This document shows positions 1 to 12,862 of a DNA stretch of 64,000 bases, in pieces. The stretch is from contig JAQFVV010012419.1 of NCBI GenBank assembly GCA_028023455.1, positions 1,500,501 through 1,564,500 on the forward strand. The letters run 5' to 3'. This DNA comes from Epiperipatus broadwayi (lineage: Eukaryota; Onychophora; Udeonychophora; Euonychophora; Peripatidae). Each line of letters starts with the position of its first letter. The first letter of the stretch is position 1. The notes beneath the pieces are model-generated. The model saw only the letters and a program-made list of their open reading frames with translations. It did not search any database and had not been told where the DNA came from. A program made the position numbers and the translations under genes.

Positions 1-154
1 AATATAAAATCAGATAAATACTTTCTTTTGTTCTATATCCTTAATTTTATTTAATTACCAGCCAATTTTGGTTTTGAATAGCTTCTCTTCAGTAAGTTAT
101 TTAAAAATTTTAAGTTTCACATTAAGAGAAATAAAGTGAATAAAAATTTATATT

Positions 155-222
155 TCTACATGAATAAAATGTGATAAACAGAGCAGCCAAAAATGCAAAA
201 AACATTAATTATAAACAACAAT
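155..222 (+). repeat. Left inverted terminal repeat of PLE relic
   Basis: This matches the reverse complement of 1039-1106 over about 68 bp, including TGATAAACAGAGCAGCCAAA, with a few substitutions and a one-base indel. Confidence 0.8.
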
Positions 223-1038
223 ATAATATGTTTGGATATAAAATGTTTGTTAAATCATTGAATGTAAGAGGTTTTATACATCCGTCATTGAATGTTCTTT
301 TTAATTATAAAATGGCTGGATTTAAGTGTTTTTTGTATCGAAATTTGCATCTTTGTAAATTTGAAGCAGATAGGAAAAGTAATATTGAGAAATATAAGGA
401 TGATTTGATAGGAGCGGGATACAAAAAACTATATTACACAATTGTGTTTGTTTTATCAGAATTTAAAGTTTAAACATAAAGTGGAAGTAAATAATAAAAT
501 GGTCAAAAAGTAGTTTTCTTTAGCTTATGTGCCATCTATAAGTAAGAAATTAAAAAATATTATTGGTGAAGATTATAATGTAGGATTTCATTCCTTTTTG
601 GGTTTAAATAGATTAATAAAAAAATTCAAAGGATAATGTGGAAGAAATGAATAAGTATGAAGTGGTTTATTTCAATGGTTGCAAAAAAATTGGTTGTAAT
701 GCCATTTATTACGGTGAAATAAAGGAAAATGTTTTAATGCGATTATAACAGCATATTTATCAGTACAAAAATCTAAAATGATTTACAGATTAATTCTGTT
801 CTTTCAAATCAAGAAAGTAATTGTAGTGATGAGTTTTAGCCTCAAAGAATTACTACTGTGTGCAATGAGTCAAATGATCAGAAAAGGAAGTTGAAAGAAG
901 CTTGGTTTATTGCGAAGTCTAAAAATGTTATCAATCAGCATAACACTAGTGTTCCACTGAGCATGCACTGGAATATTAACCATTCCATTCCAATATGTTG
1001 CCCTGATTCTGGTATACAGTACCAAAAGTGCTTGGCAA

Positions 1039-1106
1039 ATTGTTGTTTATAATTAATGTTTTTTTGCATTTTGGCTGCTCTGTTTATCATGCTTTATTCA
1101 TTTAGA
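1039..1106 (-). repeat. Right inverted terminal repeat of PLE relic
   Basis: This is the partner of 155-222. It contains TTTTGGCTGCTCTGTTTATC, the reverse complement of the left end. No convincing target-site duplication is visible outside the pair. Confidence 0.8.
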
Positions 1107-4100
1107 ATAATTTTTATTATCTGACAGAGTTTATATATAAATATATCATTAAAATCATGCAACACTTAAACATTCCCAATATCAATAAAAACCACAAACT
1201 CAGCTTGTTGTTAAGACAATCTTTTTTTTAACAATAAAGGTGGAATCACACTTTTATTTATGGTCCAGTATATATATATAGTGAGTATGATTTATTTCTT
1301 TTGTTTGCATATATTCATTGAGCTATATGGCAAATCTACTTGTAAATTATATATATTAATATTTTTACTAAATTATTAGCACATTGTTGTGGATATGTTT
1401 TAAGCTTACCCTTAATAATGGACTTGTTCAAAATTACAAAGTTCTCTAGATCAGAGTCAGAATACATTATGGGTCAATAAGTTTGATTGTTCAAACTAAG
1501 GAAAAGGGATAAACTGTAAATGTCAGTTTCCTTGAGAGATTATAAGTGCAAATGTTACTAAGTATGTTTAGAACAGCAATTCATGACTGTAATTATTGTT
1601 ATTGTAAAATCCAATGTCCAATATTTGCAAAGAGTTGTTGCACTATTTATATATACTATCAGACTATCATTTGGCAAGCCAACATAGTTGGAAGTAAAGG
1701 ATTTATTTGAAAGAGTCGGAACATTGCTTTACATACTGGCTGAGACTCTCAACAAATATGGATTTATAAACGTATTTTTATAACACATTAAAAATGTCGA
1801 ATGAAATGACAGCATGCATTTTTGAAGCATAAAAGCAAATAAAAAATGCTCAGGAAAACAATGTTTTTAATCAGAATTATGACTATTTATTTTACTAGCA
1901 TATTTTGTATTCAGTAAAACTTTTGTTTGTAATAGTATCTTTGAAAATTATATTTTTATTTTGTTTATTTGTAAAAGTAATTGCTACAAACTTTTAATAC
2001 ATAGAAAGAAATTCATTTTTTTTATATATTTGTGGATTATTATAAATTAAAATATAGAAAAAAATTTCTATATCATCTCTTCGAACATGGAAACTTTAAA
2101 AATATTTTGTAACAAATTTTTAAATATTATAAAAATGTACTAAAAATGTATAGCATAATAAAAAACATCAACAGATAAATAATTAATATTTTTATTCACA
2201 TTGAATGTAAATCAGTTATCTCTAAGCATTATAGAATTGTGATTAATGTCTGGTAACTAACTAACCAGAGATGACTAATCGCCAGAAAAAATTCAAGAAT
2301 CAACTTTTCGGAGAATCCAAATAGCCATAACAAATCACTGTTAGAATGTAAATTAAAAAAAAAAAAACCTATCCATTTTTTTTACTATATTTAAGAAATG
2401 TCAATAAAATTATTTATTTTTTATTCTAAAAAGTAAAGATTTTATATTTAAGCACCAAAAGTGTTAATTATCAGCGAATGTTTATTATGAAACATGTCTT
2501 TATTTAGGAATGCTTTTGATCTATTCTATTCTCGCTGTAACGACAACCATGTTTCAAGCATGCTAATGACGAATATCCATCAATAAAAAGTGTAAATCTA
2601 TTTAATTAGATTTTTTTTTATATTGAAAGTTATTTATTTATTTTTTTTCCTTGATGAAAAAGATTTATAGATTAAATAGATTTAACGTTCATTTGTAATG
2701 AAATTGAAATTAAACTTAAAAACTAAAAAAGGCTGTTGAATAAAACAGCAAAACAAAAAAAATCTAATTAAAAGATTTAAAGAAAGATTGTTAAGAGAAT
2801 TCTACTGCCTTATCAATAGCACTGAAAAATAAACAACATACATGCAAAAAAATTAAAAATTTAAATTTAAACTTGGGATACCGATAAACTAACTTATGTG
2901 CCTAATCTAATTTAATGCTATATTGAAAAGTACAATATAACATTTAAACTGATTCAGAAAGCTAAAATAATGCGATTTAAAATTTTATAATAAAGTGATT
3001 TCAAAAAAGCTCTCATTACTTTCCCTTAAAGCCATCTTCTGTAAGTTTGAGTAATTAACAGACATTAGATGGAATAATGTGATAACATCTACATTCACAG
3101 ATGAAGCAGACCACATCACCCTATTCTTGAGCCAATTATCATTATTATTTAGTGTATGTTTTTTAATGATAGTTTAACTATTAAAAAATATCAAGAAGGA
3201 AAGTTAAGAGATTCCAACCAGGCAATTCTACTAATGCAGCCATGATTTGGCAGTCATTAACTATGTGGTATATTGTTTGTGTTTGCCTACAATTTCATAA
3301 ATTATTAGCTAATAAATTCCATGTAGAAAGCAAATGAGAAAACTAGCCATGGGTAGCCGAAACCTGTTGATGAACTCCAGTTGAATCTATGACAATCAAA
3401 TTTAGCAGGCTTTATTGTCAGATATGGAAAAAAAATATTTGAAACATAGCAAGAATTTCATTTTTATGTCATGAATTTTCAATTGTAGCTTCTTGTTTGA
3501 ACAGTTACTATATGCCTGAAAATTGATTGGCTTATAATCAGATTTGCTTTAGAATATGATGAAAAGAATTACTTTTAGAAGTGTCTAAATAGGCATATTA
3601 GAAAAGTGTGTGGTATTATTAAGCATTGAACAAATTGTTAAAATGTAGTTTAAATTGTCACTATTTTCTGAATACCTTGAATTTATTATTATTAGAGGCC
3701 CTCAAGTAAATACTAGCTTCTGATGATCAAATGAGCAGAAATTTTGTTTGCCTAGTCATATGATATTCAATGTAGCAGTAATTAATGTTGTCTCTTCACT
3801 GCTTAAAATGATGATGTGCGATAGACATGATTACACCAATTGATACCAATATCATTTTGTACTGCTGTTATAAAATATATGTATATTAATGAGAAATTAC
3901 TAAGAATCATAAGTAAAACAATTAGAAAAAAAGCAAATAAAATAGAAGTACAGTATCTTCTAATAATGAACATTAGAGAAAGGAACATGGTGAACTCTTG
4001 GTACACACTTGAGGATTTAGAATTAATTTAATGAAGATCTATTAACTTATTCAAATTTAAAATAGTAACAAAATATCTCATATAATTAACAAAATTTTTA

Positions 4101-6015
4101 GCACAGCAAATACCCCAAATCTACAATTTTTATGCTTGTACATTTGGTTATCTGTAGTTATAAATAATATAAACCAAAAAACATTTAGACTGCAAGGAGT
4201 ATCTCATACAAATCCTAAGATATGTATTTGTTTTATATAATTATTACCTCAAATTTATTTTTTATAATCATTATACAATAAATATTAAATTTTTTATATA
4301 ACCATTTTTAAACATTTTACCAGAAAAGATGAATTAACGCATGAATTCAATGTTCTATCATAAAGAGCTTTTAATTTGTTTATGTATTAATTAATCTTTT
4401 CTGGTAAAACATTTTAAGATGTTTGTATATAAAATTACAAATAGAATAAGAAAATAATAAACACACTTCAAATAAATATTATATTATTTCTATAAAATAA
4501 ATTTAAAAATAATAAAATAAAATTACCTTTTTTTTAATTGGATTAAATTAACATGTTTTTTTATAATTAATTGATTGCTTTCTTTATAATCAGTAATTTT
4601 GAAGAAATAGATTTGATATTTATTATTGATGCCATTAGTTATAATAAATTTTATAGTGGCAAAAAAAACAACCTGTCATTTGAAAAAATGATAAAAATTA
4701 ACATACAAATCTAGACTACAAGTAGTATGAGATAGCAATAAAACAGAAAGAGAGGATGTACATAATTGAAATTACATGAACTAAAAGTAATTTTTTTTTT
4801 AGAATAAAGAGATTCATAGGAAGGTACTGAGAAAAAAACTTGATTACCTTTAAAAGATAACATGAACTTAAAGCATTAGGAAATTTATAGTGATGTTTAA
4901 AGAAATAGTTTTTTAGTACAGAACAAACTGCATGAAGTTTATTGTTGAAGACTTGTTACATAAATTAATTGAATCAGTCAAAATTTATTTTTTAGTCTAA
5001 TTTTTTGTCAACTATATAGTAATTTTATCTCTTTCTTTATTTCAGAAGCCAAAATGAATGTAAGCAGGAGTAAAAACAGTGATAGTTAGATGCCAGCGAT
5101 ACCAACTTTCAATACAGACCAGGTTCTGCCTCTTGCAGTAAATAACTTATGCAAAGTTTAATTTATATAATTCTTGCATTGTAGCAAAAAAAAAAAAAAA
5201 ATAGAAGATGCTTTATCATTCACTCAAACATTATTAATTATTAAACATATTTTTAATTGTAAGCAATCATAGCTTTAATGATATTTCTTTACATGTAAGT
5301 GCTTGATTATTGATAACAGTATAATAAGCATTGATTACATGATAACCTAATAAAGAAGTTCAGAAATGAGCCAAATATTTGCAAATAAATGGTGCCATCT
5401 GCTTATTCCATCACATCAAACCTCACTCTGAACAGTTATTTTTAATGAAATAAAAAATACAGGTAAGCATATATAATATAAGGTTTAATATGTAAACAAA
5501 TAATAAATACAGAAAAAATATATCGGGGCTCTTTAAAATGAACTTTGAAGGTGTTACTCACTAATGCAGAAGAATTTAATTTTTTTTAAATCTTTAATTT
5601 TTAAGCACTATACATAAAACTCTATAGAATATTATATAGAATTTATTCACACATCTAATTCCATTGTGATCCATGCTAGCTTTGTGAATAGCAAAAGACT
5701 CTGCTAAATATGCAAGTAAGAATGAAATAGACAAAATATTTAATCTAATATTTAAATACATTTATGGTAATAATTGAAAATAATGATTAATAATTTTATT
5801 AATTAATTAGTAATAAGAATAAAAAAACAATAGATATAAAATACATCTTTTTTACTACAACAGATTATTATATCCAGTTCCAAATTATTTACAGATTATC
5901 TTATTTGTTCTTGTTAATTCTCTTTTCACATGACCACTATTTCTTATATTTACACAATTTATTAAAATTGTAGCAACTCTTTCCAAACAATAGTTCCACC
6001 CAGTGCAAATCAATA
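1107..6015. other. AT-rich non-coding stretch, nothing recognised
   Basis: It holds only short A/T homopolymers, a few TATATA tracts and small chance ORFs. The opposed ORFs at 3803-4031 are shadows of each other in A/T-rich sequence and match no family I recognise. A CTGATGA at about 3720 is followed by GAAA but lacks pairing stems. Confidence 0.6.
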
Positions 6016-6713
6016 ATCAATGGATGGTAGAAAGTTTGTGCATCAAAATCTGTATAGTTTTTACACATCCAACATCTCTAGACAAGTTCCAGAATAGTTT
6101 CTAACCTTAATAAGTGAAGAACCTTGGATCTGAGAACACTGCATCCAGAATTTTTGATCTAGTGCAACACATTTGATCCCAGTTCAGTATATATACAGGT
6201 GTCTGTGGTTTTTAAATAATCCTAGTCACCATCACCCTCTGGTCTGGTCAGGATTGGTACTAAATCACTAAAGCATCACACTGATTAATATAGCTTGTAG
6301 TAGGTGGTACTACTGTTTTGAGAAAGTGGCTACTGTTTTAACAAATTTTAAAAGCATAAAAAAATGTTGTCATGTGATATTTTATAATACCAATCATCAT
6401 CAAATTATTATGGTAAGTATGGTTATTAATAAACAAAGATATCAAAATGTATAGATATTGAACTGGGTTCAGATCTAGATGATCAAATAGGAAAACGTTT
6501 TCAATTTGGAATCATAGCTTTATAGTTAACTAAAGAGATAAAAATAGCTGCTGGAAAGTTGCATTAGATCCAGAGACCCATGTGTAATGCTCACAGATCC
6601 AAGGCTCTTTGCTAATGAAGGCAACAAGCCAAAAAGTGGTCTGGGAATATTGAATTACTAGGCACTAGATAGAGATTTCTGATATGCACAAACCTTCTAG
6701 CATCTATTGATTA
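6016..6713. repeat. Diverged foldback repeat (subfamily related to 39.3-39.9 kb and 52.8-53.2 kb)
   Basis: The outer ends are imperfect inverted repeats: AATCAATGGATGGTAG with GTTTGTGCAT on the left, and ATGCACAAAC with CTTCTAGCATCTATTGATT on the right. Both arms carry a motif like GATCCCAGTTCAGTAT or its complement ATTGAACTGGGTTC, also found at 39.5, 39.7 and 53.0 kb and in the 18-20 kb ribozyme repeat. The right arm contains GCTAATGAAGGCAACAAGCC at about 6610-6633, which could derive from a hammerhead core with an AGGC/GCC(T) stem II. As it stands the core is broken (CTAATGA, and no intact GAAA). I read it as an old member of the same repeat superfamily. Confidence 0.5.
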
Positions 6714-8011
6714 CTTTGGCTTAAAATTGGGTGGCACTACTGTTTGAAAGAGTTGCTATTGCTCAATTCTCTTTTGTGCAGGACATGTATTGTGCTGAAA
6801 TATTTCAATTCTTGAATCCAGTATAATTTATGTTCTTTAAATACCAAAAAAATTTTCATTCTAGTGATGTGGTTTGCTTTGCTCTGCCATATTATGCAAT
6901 TATGCTTATTAAACTTTTTTAAGAATGCTTCCATTTACTAATGTATGTTTACTTGTCTCCAAAAAGAATCAATTATACAATGTTAGTATTTGTATTAACA
7001 AAACATATTTGTAAACACTTTTATTATTCATAAGATTATTAAAAATGAATAGTTAGTGATTCATGCATTGGGAAGAGGATTTTCAGCAGAGGCTTTATTT
7101 ATATCTTCAATAGATAAAATTTTATCCTCATAAAATTGTCTAAACTTGTTTTTCATATAAGTTGTTGATGAATTTTAATAAAGTGAAACTCATTTGAGAC
7201 CAATTTTGTAAATAGCTATAATTGCAAGGTTCTCTTAAGATTTTAACATTGTTTATTATAAAGCAGACTGAAAGATTTTCATTTTCAACAAATTTATATA
7301 CTGCTTCATTCTGTATATTTTTAATATTCTATATTAAAGTGAAGATTTTCATGAGCAAAAGATGTATTATAATTCGTATATATATATTATAAATTATGTT
7401 TTTAGAAGCAATCGTATTTGATAAAATAAAAATAAAATACAAATGTTTCAACAAGATACCACTTCCCCTCAACTGAGTAAATAATAATTATGTAGTAATT
7501 GTAGAAATGATAATTGTATTGTTTTTAAAAAAATTGGCTTAAAGTGAGAACAACCACATGATCACTATTTTAATCAGTTGAGGGCAAGTATTATCTTGTC
7601 AAAACATCAATATTTGATTTTTATTTTATTAAATATAGTTGCTCCTGAAAACATGATTTATAAAACATCCCCACTGCTTATAAATACATAATGTATATAT
7701 ATACACAAAATATACTATATCTTTAACAATGACCTTGTATAACACTTTTACCAGTCAAAATCAAATATTTTTCAAAATGTTAATAATTATAAATTTTAAT
7801 ATTGTATAGCCATTGTTTTCAAAAATCACCACAAATTGTAAAATATAAACACACATACATAGTATTCCAACTATGTCTGTGATCGTGATTTTTATATTAG
7901 CAGATTTTGTTATCCATAATTTGAAAATAATAGAGATTTATATTAAAAGTTTTTATTGACTGTGCACTAAAAATAAAAAAAATAATTATTTCTTCAACTA
8001 CAATTGATGTT
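6714..8011. other. AT-rich non-coding stretch, nothing recognised
   Basis: No coding or RNA signature was found. The ORF on the minus strand ending near 6737 overlaps the edge of the foldback repeat and resembles no known protein. Confidence 0.55.
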
Positions 8012-8152
8012 TTTAGATTTAACTTAAAATAAAATCATGATTGGAGGGGGCGGAGCTAATCAGAAATTAATTAAGTCAATCCCTTGCTATAAAAAATAGA
8101 AATTTACTTAATTTCTGAACCACTCACACTTTTATTTCAAGTTAAATATAAA
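8012..8152. repeat. Imperfect palindrome containing a GC-box and TATA-like sequence
   Basis: The outer segments AGATTTAACTTAAAATAAAA and TTTTATTTCAAGTTAAATAT are imperfect reverse complements. An inner pair, AATCAGAAATTAA and TTAATTTCTGAAC, extends the foldback. Between them lies GGGGGCGGAGC (about 8047-8057) followed about 30 bp later by TATAAAAAATAG. This could be a small MITE-like foldback or a core promoter. No downstream gene supports the promoter reading. Confidence 0.4.
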
Positions 8153-11100
8153 ATCCCCAACTGTGATTAAAGAAACTTTTTTTTTCTTTTGAGTGTCAAT
8201 AAAAGCATTTAAAATATAAAAATCATTATTATTTTTAAGTATTTAGTATTGGTACAGTAATAGAAAATGTAAAACTATATTGTACTTTAAATTGACTGAA
8301 CACTTATATTGATATGGATATATCACTAGATATTTCTGCTATAAATTAAAATGTATATCCCTTATGTATATGTACATAATAATGTATGTTTATATAAATG
8401 ATTAAAAATATAAAATATCCTTTTAAGCAAAAAGGTTTTTAATATGTTTACTTTGATTGGAAATTTATTTTTTTTTAAAAAAAAACTTACCAAAACTATA
8501 TTGTGAATGATCTTCACTTAATACATATAATTTTAGTTTAAATCACTTTTACACATATAGGATGTATATTGTAACGGGATGGGGGGGGTATCAAAAATAT
8601 GGAATGAACATGGGGTGATGGGAAATCATCATCACTCCCAGTCCATTTAAAATCAATAATTTGTAAAATTATTATAAGTAATACATATTTATATAATATT
8701 TTATAGGAGCATGAGATTAGAGAATCTCTGAGATCATTGAGAGATCATCTAGCTACTATCAAAAAGTATAAGTAGTACTCAAAATAAACCATTCATCAAA
8801 ATCATTGATGGGAATAAACAAATCAGTACAATACATCAGAATAAAATCAACAGTCCATCTTGTGACTGGATTTGAACAATAAAAAATATAAATCAACAGT
8901 CAACCTTGTGACTGGATTGGAAATGGGTCTTTGGTAGACCAGGATAACTATTGAGCTTTTGCCAGCTTGGGTAATTATTTAAATATAACTTGGATACACC
9001 AGCTTAGTGCTCATCCATTAACATACCCAATAATCAGAAATCAAAACAATAATGCTGGGACATTAAAACATGCTGATCATCATCAATGCTCTGTCCACTT
9101 AAGTACCATTAATGTACTGGCCAACTATAAACTTAAATTTTAATAAGACTAAACTAAAATATAGTGCATGGGCTTTAAAGAGTATCCTCTTTTGCACCAA
9201 CCAGGATGATGATTGATCATCTCTGGATGCCCCAAAGCACTAAATACACATCCCCATTTATATATTCATTCTGTGCACAAATCTAGCTCAAAGAACACAA
9301 GCTCTACTACTGTATGTGACCAACAGATGATGGAAAGAATTTTTAACAATTAAATAAGTTTATTAATAACAATAAAAAACAAATTTACGGTCTTATAAAA
9401 ATAAAATTACACACATATAAGCTTTCTGATTTTGATTACAATACAAAATTTCAAATGATCACATTGAGATTTAAATAATTACTATTCAACATTTAAATTT
9501 TTACAATGATTTACACATATGTGTGCACAAATGCACAATTTATAATATACAATTAATATTTAAAAAAAAAAGAATTGACATTTAATCAAAAAAAAATATT
9601 AAAATTTTAAATATATGACAGTGCACATATACTTACACATTGGCTTCTATCTATATCAACTTGTTACAATAATGTTATCTTTCTTCTAATTAATTCAATA
9701 TTGAAAGTATATGTTCTTTTAATGTCTTTTTTTTAAGGAATTACTAAAACAATTTCTTCAAAAATATATATCAAATCATCTTTCTTTTAGACATTTGACT
9801 CAAGTGAATTATTTACTTGTTTGTTTTAACTCTAAGTTATTAATTTATAATTTTAAAAGTCGTTTTAAGGAATAGTAAAATAAAATAACTCACTGTAGAT
9901 ACACACAATGTGCTTATATGCAGTTCCCTGCATGTATTTATAAACAGTAGCATAAGTATATAAATTTCTTCATGCTTTCTCTTGGTAAGCTTGGTTTCTA
10001 GCCAATCAGAAAAAATATAATTCCAGACTTGTTGTCATCATCAGGGAAAAGTATTCAAATAATTGGTTGGCTTACCATGAGCTTTTGTAGTCCAAGCAAT
10101 TGTCAAGATGTCTTCTAGAACATATTTAAGCAGCTAGTTGATCCATTTGAAGTGACCCTGGCCTCATAAATCAAAACTCTGCAGTAAACTATAGAGCAGC
10201 TACTGGACTGTACTCCCTTAGATCTTCATAGGAGCTCTGCATAGCACTGCTAGCTATTTTGTCCTTTTTTTTTTTTTAGGCTATTTATTCAGAAGTGACC
10301 CAACTTCAAGTAAATCAAAACTCCTGCAAAGGAAAATAGTAGCAGACCTGGATCTATTGTCCTGCCTTCAGCTACATCAGTTCATGGTGGCTATTCTGCC
10401 AACTTTCTGCTACAGCTAACAACAAACTGCAGCTACCTATTTTGGTCAGCTAATTTCTGCCATCTATTCAAAAAAATTTTGAAGCCAAACTGTTCTGTTT
10501 AACTCTTACAAAACTACAATCCAAACTAACTGATATTTTTTTATCAGTCTTTTATAAACTTGGTTAGGTCAGGTGACAAAAACACTGGCTGTTTTCAATC
10601 TGCGTAATCCATTTGAAAACAAACTGGAAATTTCTATCAAAGTGTGATATTCATGTTTTTACTTTAATCTTTGGAATTTGACCAAAGGTGTGATAATTCT
10701 TTAGAATTTTTCATCTACAAAGATATTTAACTAGGTAGTAGAAATTCAAATAAGCATCAATTAAAAAAGATATTTTATACAAGTATTAATTAAAAGATTT
10801 TAAAAAATAAATTATGCTTTTTTTTTTGTTAATTTCAAAATCAGAATTACAAATATTATTTATCAGACCTTTTTAAAATACTTATTTCACAATGAAATTT
10901 TACTTTAAACCCAGATATTTAACCCTTTACTTATTATTATTTTATTTTAGGAAATAAAAAAAAAATCTACAAAAATTTATGACTGTGTTTATTTCTATTT
11001 TTCCTTTACTTTATGTATACACACAAACACTATATTAGTGTGTGCTATGCAATCCAACTGGTTACAATATATATCACTAAATATTTCTGCAGTAAGTTAA

Positions 11101-11808
11101 TATATATACTCTTTATTTATATATCTAAAACACTAAGTCATCAATTAAAAAAAACAAGATATGTCCTATCATTTTCATAGATATTTTAAATAAGTGAACA
11201 AAATTTCAAGAAGTTATATTGAACATGAATATAATTTTAAAAATTAAAAAAAAATTATTATACCACTTTCTAGTGAGTTAATAAATAAATAAACAAACAG
11301 ATTATTCAACTTCAATAAAAGCATTAAAATATTAAATAATATAATTTGCTGTGAACTTTCTTGTTAGCTCTTCCAATATCAAATATTTTTATAATTATAA
11401 ATAGAAATTTATTTTTGAAAAAACTTTTGTTCACTTTCATAATCTGACAAATTATTAATATACTTTTTACAAATGAAATTAAAATGAATATAATATTAAA
11501 AGATGAATATATATTCTTACTGCTGATTCTATAATTGACCAATCAAATGTTTAGAGTTTTAACTCACTCATCTAACTGGAGTTTCTACACCTAAGAGGTA
11601 AAATTACCTTTTAGAAAACAGGGGAAATTTTTTTTAAAAAAAAATAGAGAATTGCTATGAACTTTATTATAAAATTGCTAATTATACTTTTTCTGTTTCT
11701 TGTTAATTATTTTTGTTGAACTCTTTTTTATGTTAAAATATTTTTGCTAAATTTAATTGAATTATAGATGAATAAACAAATTATACTCTTGTGAAAAGTT
11801 GTACTATA
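8153..11808. other. AT-rich non-coding stretch with a short interspersed duplication
   Basis: The segment 8570-9320 is less AT-rich than its surroundings. It contains a direct duplication of about 27 bp, 8845-8872 and 8891-8918 (AATCAACAGTC...TTGTGACTGGATT), spaced 46 bp. A second less AT-rich patch at 10000-10500 includes a partly repeated motif (AAATCAAAACTC, near 10165 and 10313). At about 10040 the minus strand reads CTGATGATGAC with a possible GAC/GTC stem but no intact GAAA. None of this is assignable to a gene. Confidence 0.45.
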
Positions 11809-11836
11809 TATATATATATATATTGTAACATTTTTC

Positions 11837-11872
<36 letters not shown>
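11809..11872. repeat. (TA)n microsatellite
   Basis: Two TA runs are interrupted by TTGTAACATTTTTCG. The tract borders the left side of the PLE palindrome. Confidence 0.9.
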
Positions 11873-11879
<7 letters not shown>

Positions 11880-12178
11880 TGATTCGATGTCTGTATTTTT
11901 AAAGCAATATATGTAATTATATAACTGAATATTTATAAATACAGTAACTAAATAATTAAAAATTTTATCCACTTAGGAGCACTTTAACTAAAGCTTTGAA
12001 GTGCTAACTTTCCCACAATTCTGTGATCTTAACATTTGCTGCTTGCCTGTTAATTAAGTCATGTTTATATTTGTATATTAGCATAGCTTCCTTTATTTTT
12101 CTTTTATTGTTATTTTTTTCAATTTGCAATATTTTTGCACTGTTAAAATTGAAGTCAAAACCATAAATACATGATTTA

Positions 12179-12463
12179 TTATGGTAATAAAAAAACAGAT
12201 GCTGAAATATTATTATCTACTATGCAATTTTGCTTCGATTTCTGAACACGTTTTAATAATAGCAAGTGTTCTTTAGTTCTTTTTTCTAATGTACATCTAG
12301 ATTCACCTATATATCCAATGCCACACCTACATATCCATTTATAAATGACACAGTTTTTATTTATAAATGAGGTTTTATCTTTGGAGTTATTTATTAATTT
12401 GTTTAATGTAGATGGTATGTAAAATACAAAAAAAGCCTCATTTATAAATAAAAATTGTGTCAT
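12179..12463 (-). pseudogene. PLE GIY-YIG endonuclease fragment, left arm
   Basis: A 94-codon frame on the minus strand. Residues about 38-70 read VIYKWICRCGIGYIGES followed by CTLEKRTKEHL. This is the GIY-YIG nuclease core of Penelope-like retroelements, with the YIG tripeptide, the following Arg region and the KRTKEHL helix. The first 35 residues come from the spacer and inner end of the palindrome, not from the RT. Upstream RT sequence is missing, so this is a 5'-truncated remnant. It pairs with the opposed copy at 12519-12803. Confidence 0.7.
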
Positions 12464-12803
12464 TTATAAATGGATATGTAGGTGTGGCATTGTATATATA
12501 GGTGAATCTAGATGTACATTGGAAAAAAGAACTAAAGAACACTTGCTATTATTAAAACATGTTCAGAAATTGAAACAAAATTGCATAGTAGATAATAATA
12601 TTTCAGCATCTGTTTTTTATGACCATAATAAATCATGTATTTATGGTTTTGACTTCAATTTTAACAATGTAAAAATATTGCAAATTGAAAAAAATAACAA
12701 TAAAAGAAAAATAAAGGAAGCTATGCTAATATACAAATATAAACATGACTTAATTAACAGGCAAGCAGCAAATGTTAAGATCATGAAATTGTGGGAAAGT
12801 TAG
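12445..12803 (+). pseudogene. PLE GIY-YIG endonuclease fragment, right arm
   Basis: From about 12445 the plus strand encodes the same GIY-YIG core as the left arm (CRCGIVYIGES region at 12475-12515). It continues from 12519 as an open frame with RTKEHLLLLKHVQKLKQN, a Phe-rich stretch, then KRKIKEAMLIYKYKHDLINR, the conserved C-terminal helix of PLE endonucleases. The frame ends at 12803, just before the 3' tail. It is longer than the left-arm frame because the C-terminal coding part stays open. No RT domain is attached. Confidence 0.7.
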
Positions 12804-12805
12804 CA

Positions 12806-12862
12806 TTTCAAAGCTTTAGTTGACACTGATTACTAGAATAATCGAAAGCGCTCCTAAGTGGA
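12806..12862 (+). ncRNA. Degenerate hammerhead-like motif in PLE tail
   Basis: CTGATTA (12826-12832) is followed 11 nt later by GAAA (12844-12847), then the self-complementary AGCGCT and CCTAAG, which could pair with upstream CTTTAG. PLE tails are known to carry hammerhead motifs. Here G8 of CUGANGA is replaced, stem II is not evident and six bases separate the putative stem I from the core. It is at best a decayed ribozyme. The opposed left arm lacks exactly this 23-bp core. Confidence 0.3.

Larger units (their letters stand above)
155..1106 (+). mobile_element. Decayed Penelope-like element (endonuclease end) with long inverted ends
   Basis: Plus-strand translation in several frames gives remnants of the region between the reverse transcriptase and the GIY-YIG endonuclease of a PLE. 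Near 530-570 it reads YVPSISKKLKNII, which resembles the conserved PLE linker (YVPGxSEKLxRIL). A degraded Cys-rich segment at 660-720 corresponds to the VVYxxxCxxC...YIGE core. At 880-950 it reads KRKLKEAWFIAKSKNVI, like the helix after the GIY-YIG core. Frameshifts and stops make it non-functional. The ends, 155-222 and 1039-1106, are inverted repeats of about 68 bp differing at only a few positions and containing the shared core ATAAACAGAGCAGCC. PLEs often integrate with partial inverted copies, so the inverted ends may be that. A DNA transposon that captured PLE sequence is less likely. The PLE assignment is moderately secure; the boundaries come from the inverted ends. Confidence 0.6.

Noticed and set aside
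3712-3745. CTGATGATCAAATGAGCAGAAA as a hammerhead
   Set aside because: CUGAUGA and GAAA occur, but no stem I, II or III can be formed. Probably chance in AT-rich DNA.
10028-10062. Minus-strand CTGATGATGACAACAAGTC as a hammerhead
   Set aside because: A GAC/GTC stem follows the core, but GAAA is changed to GGAA and stem I is not evident. It may be a relic but is too weak to call.
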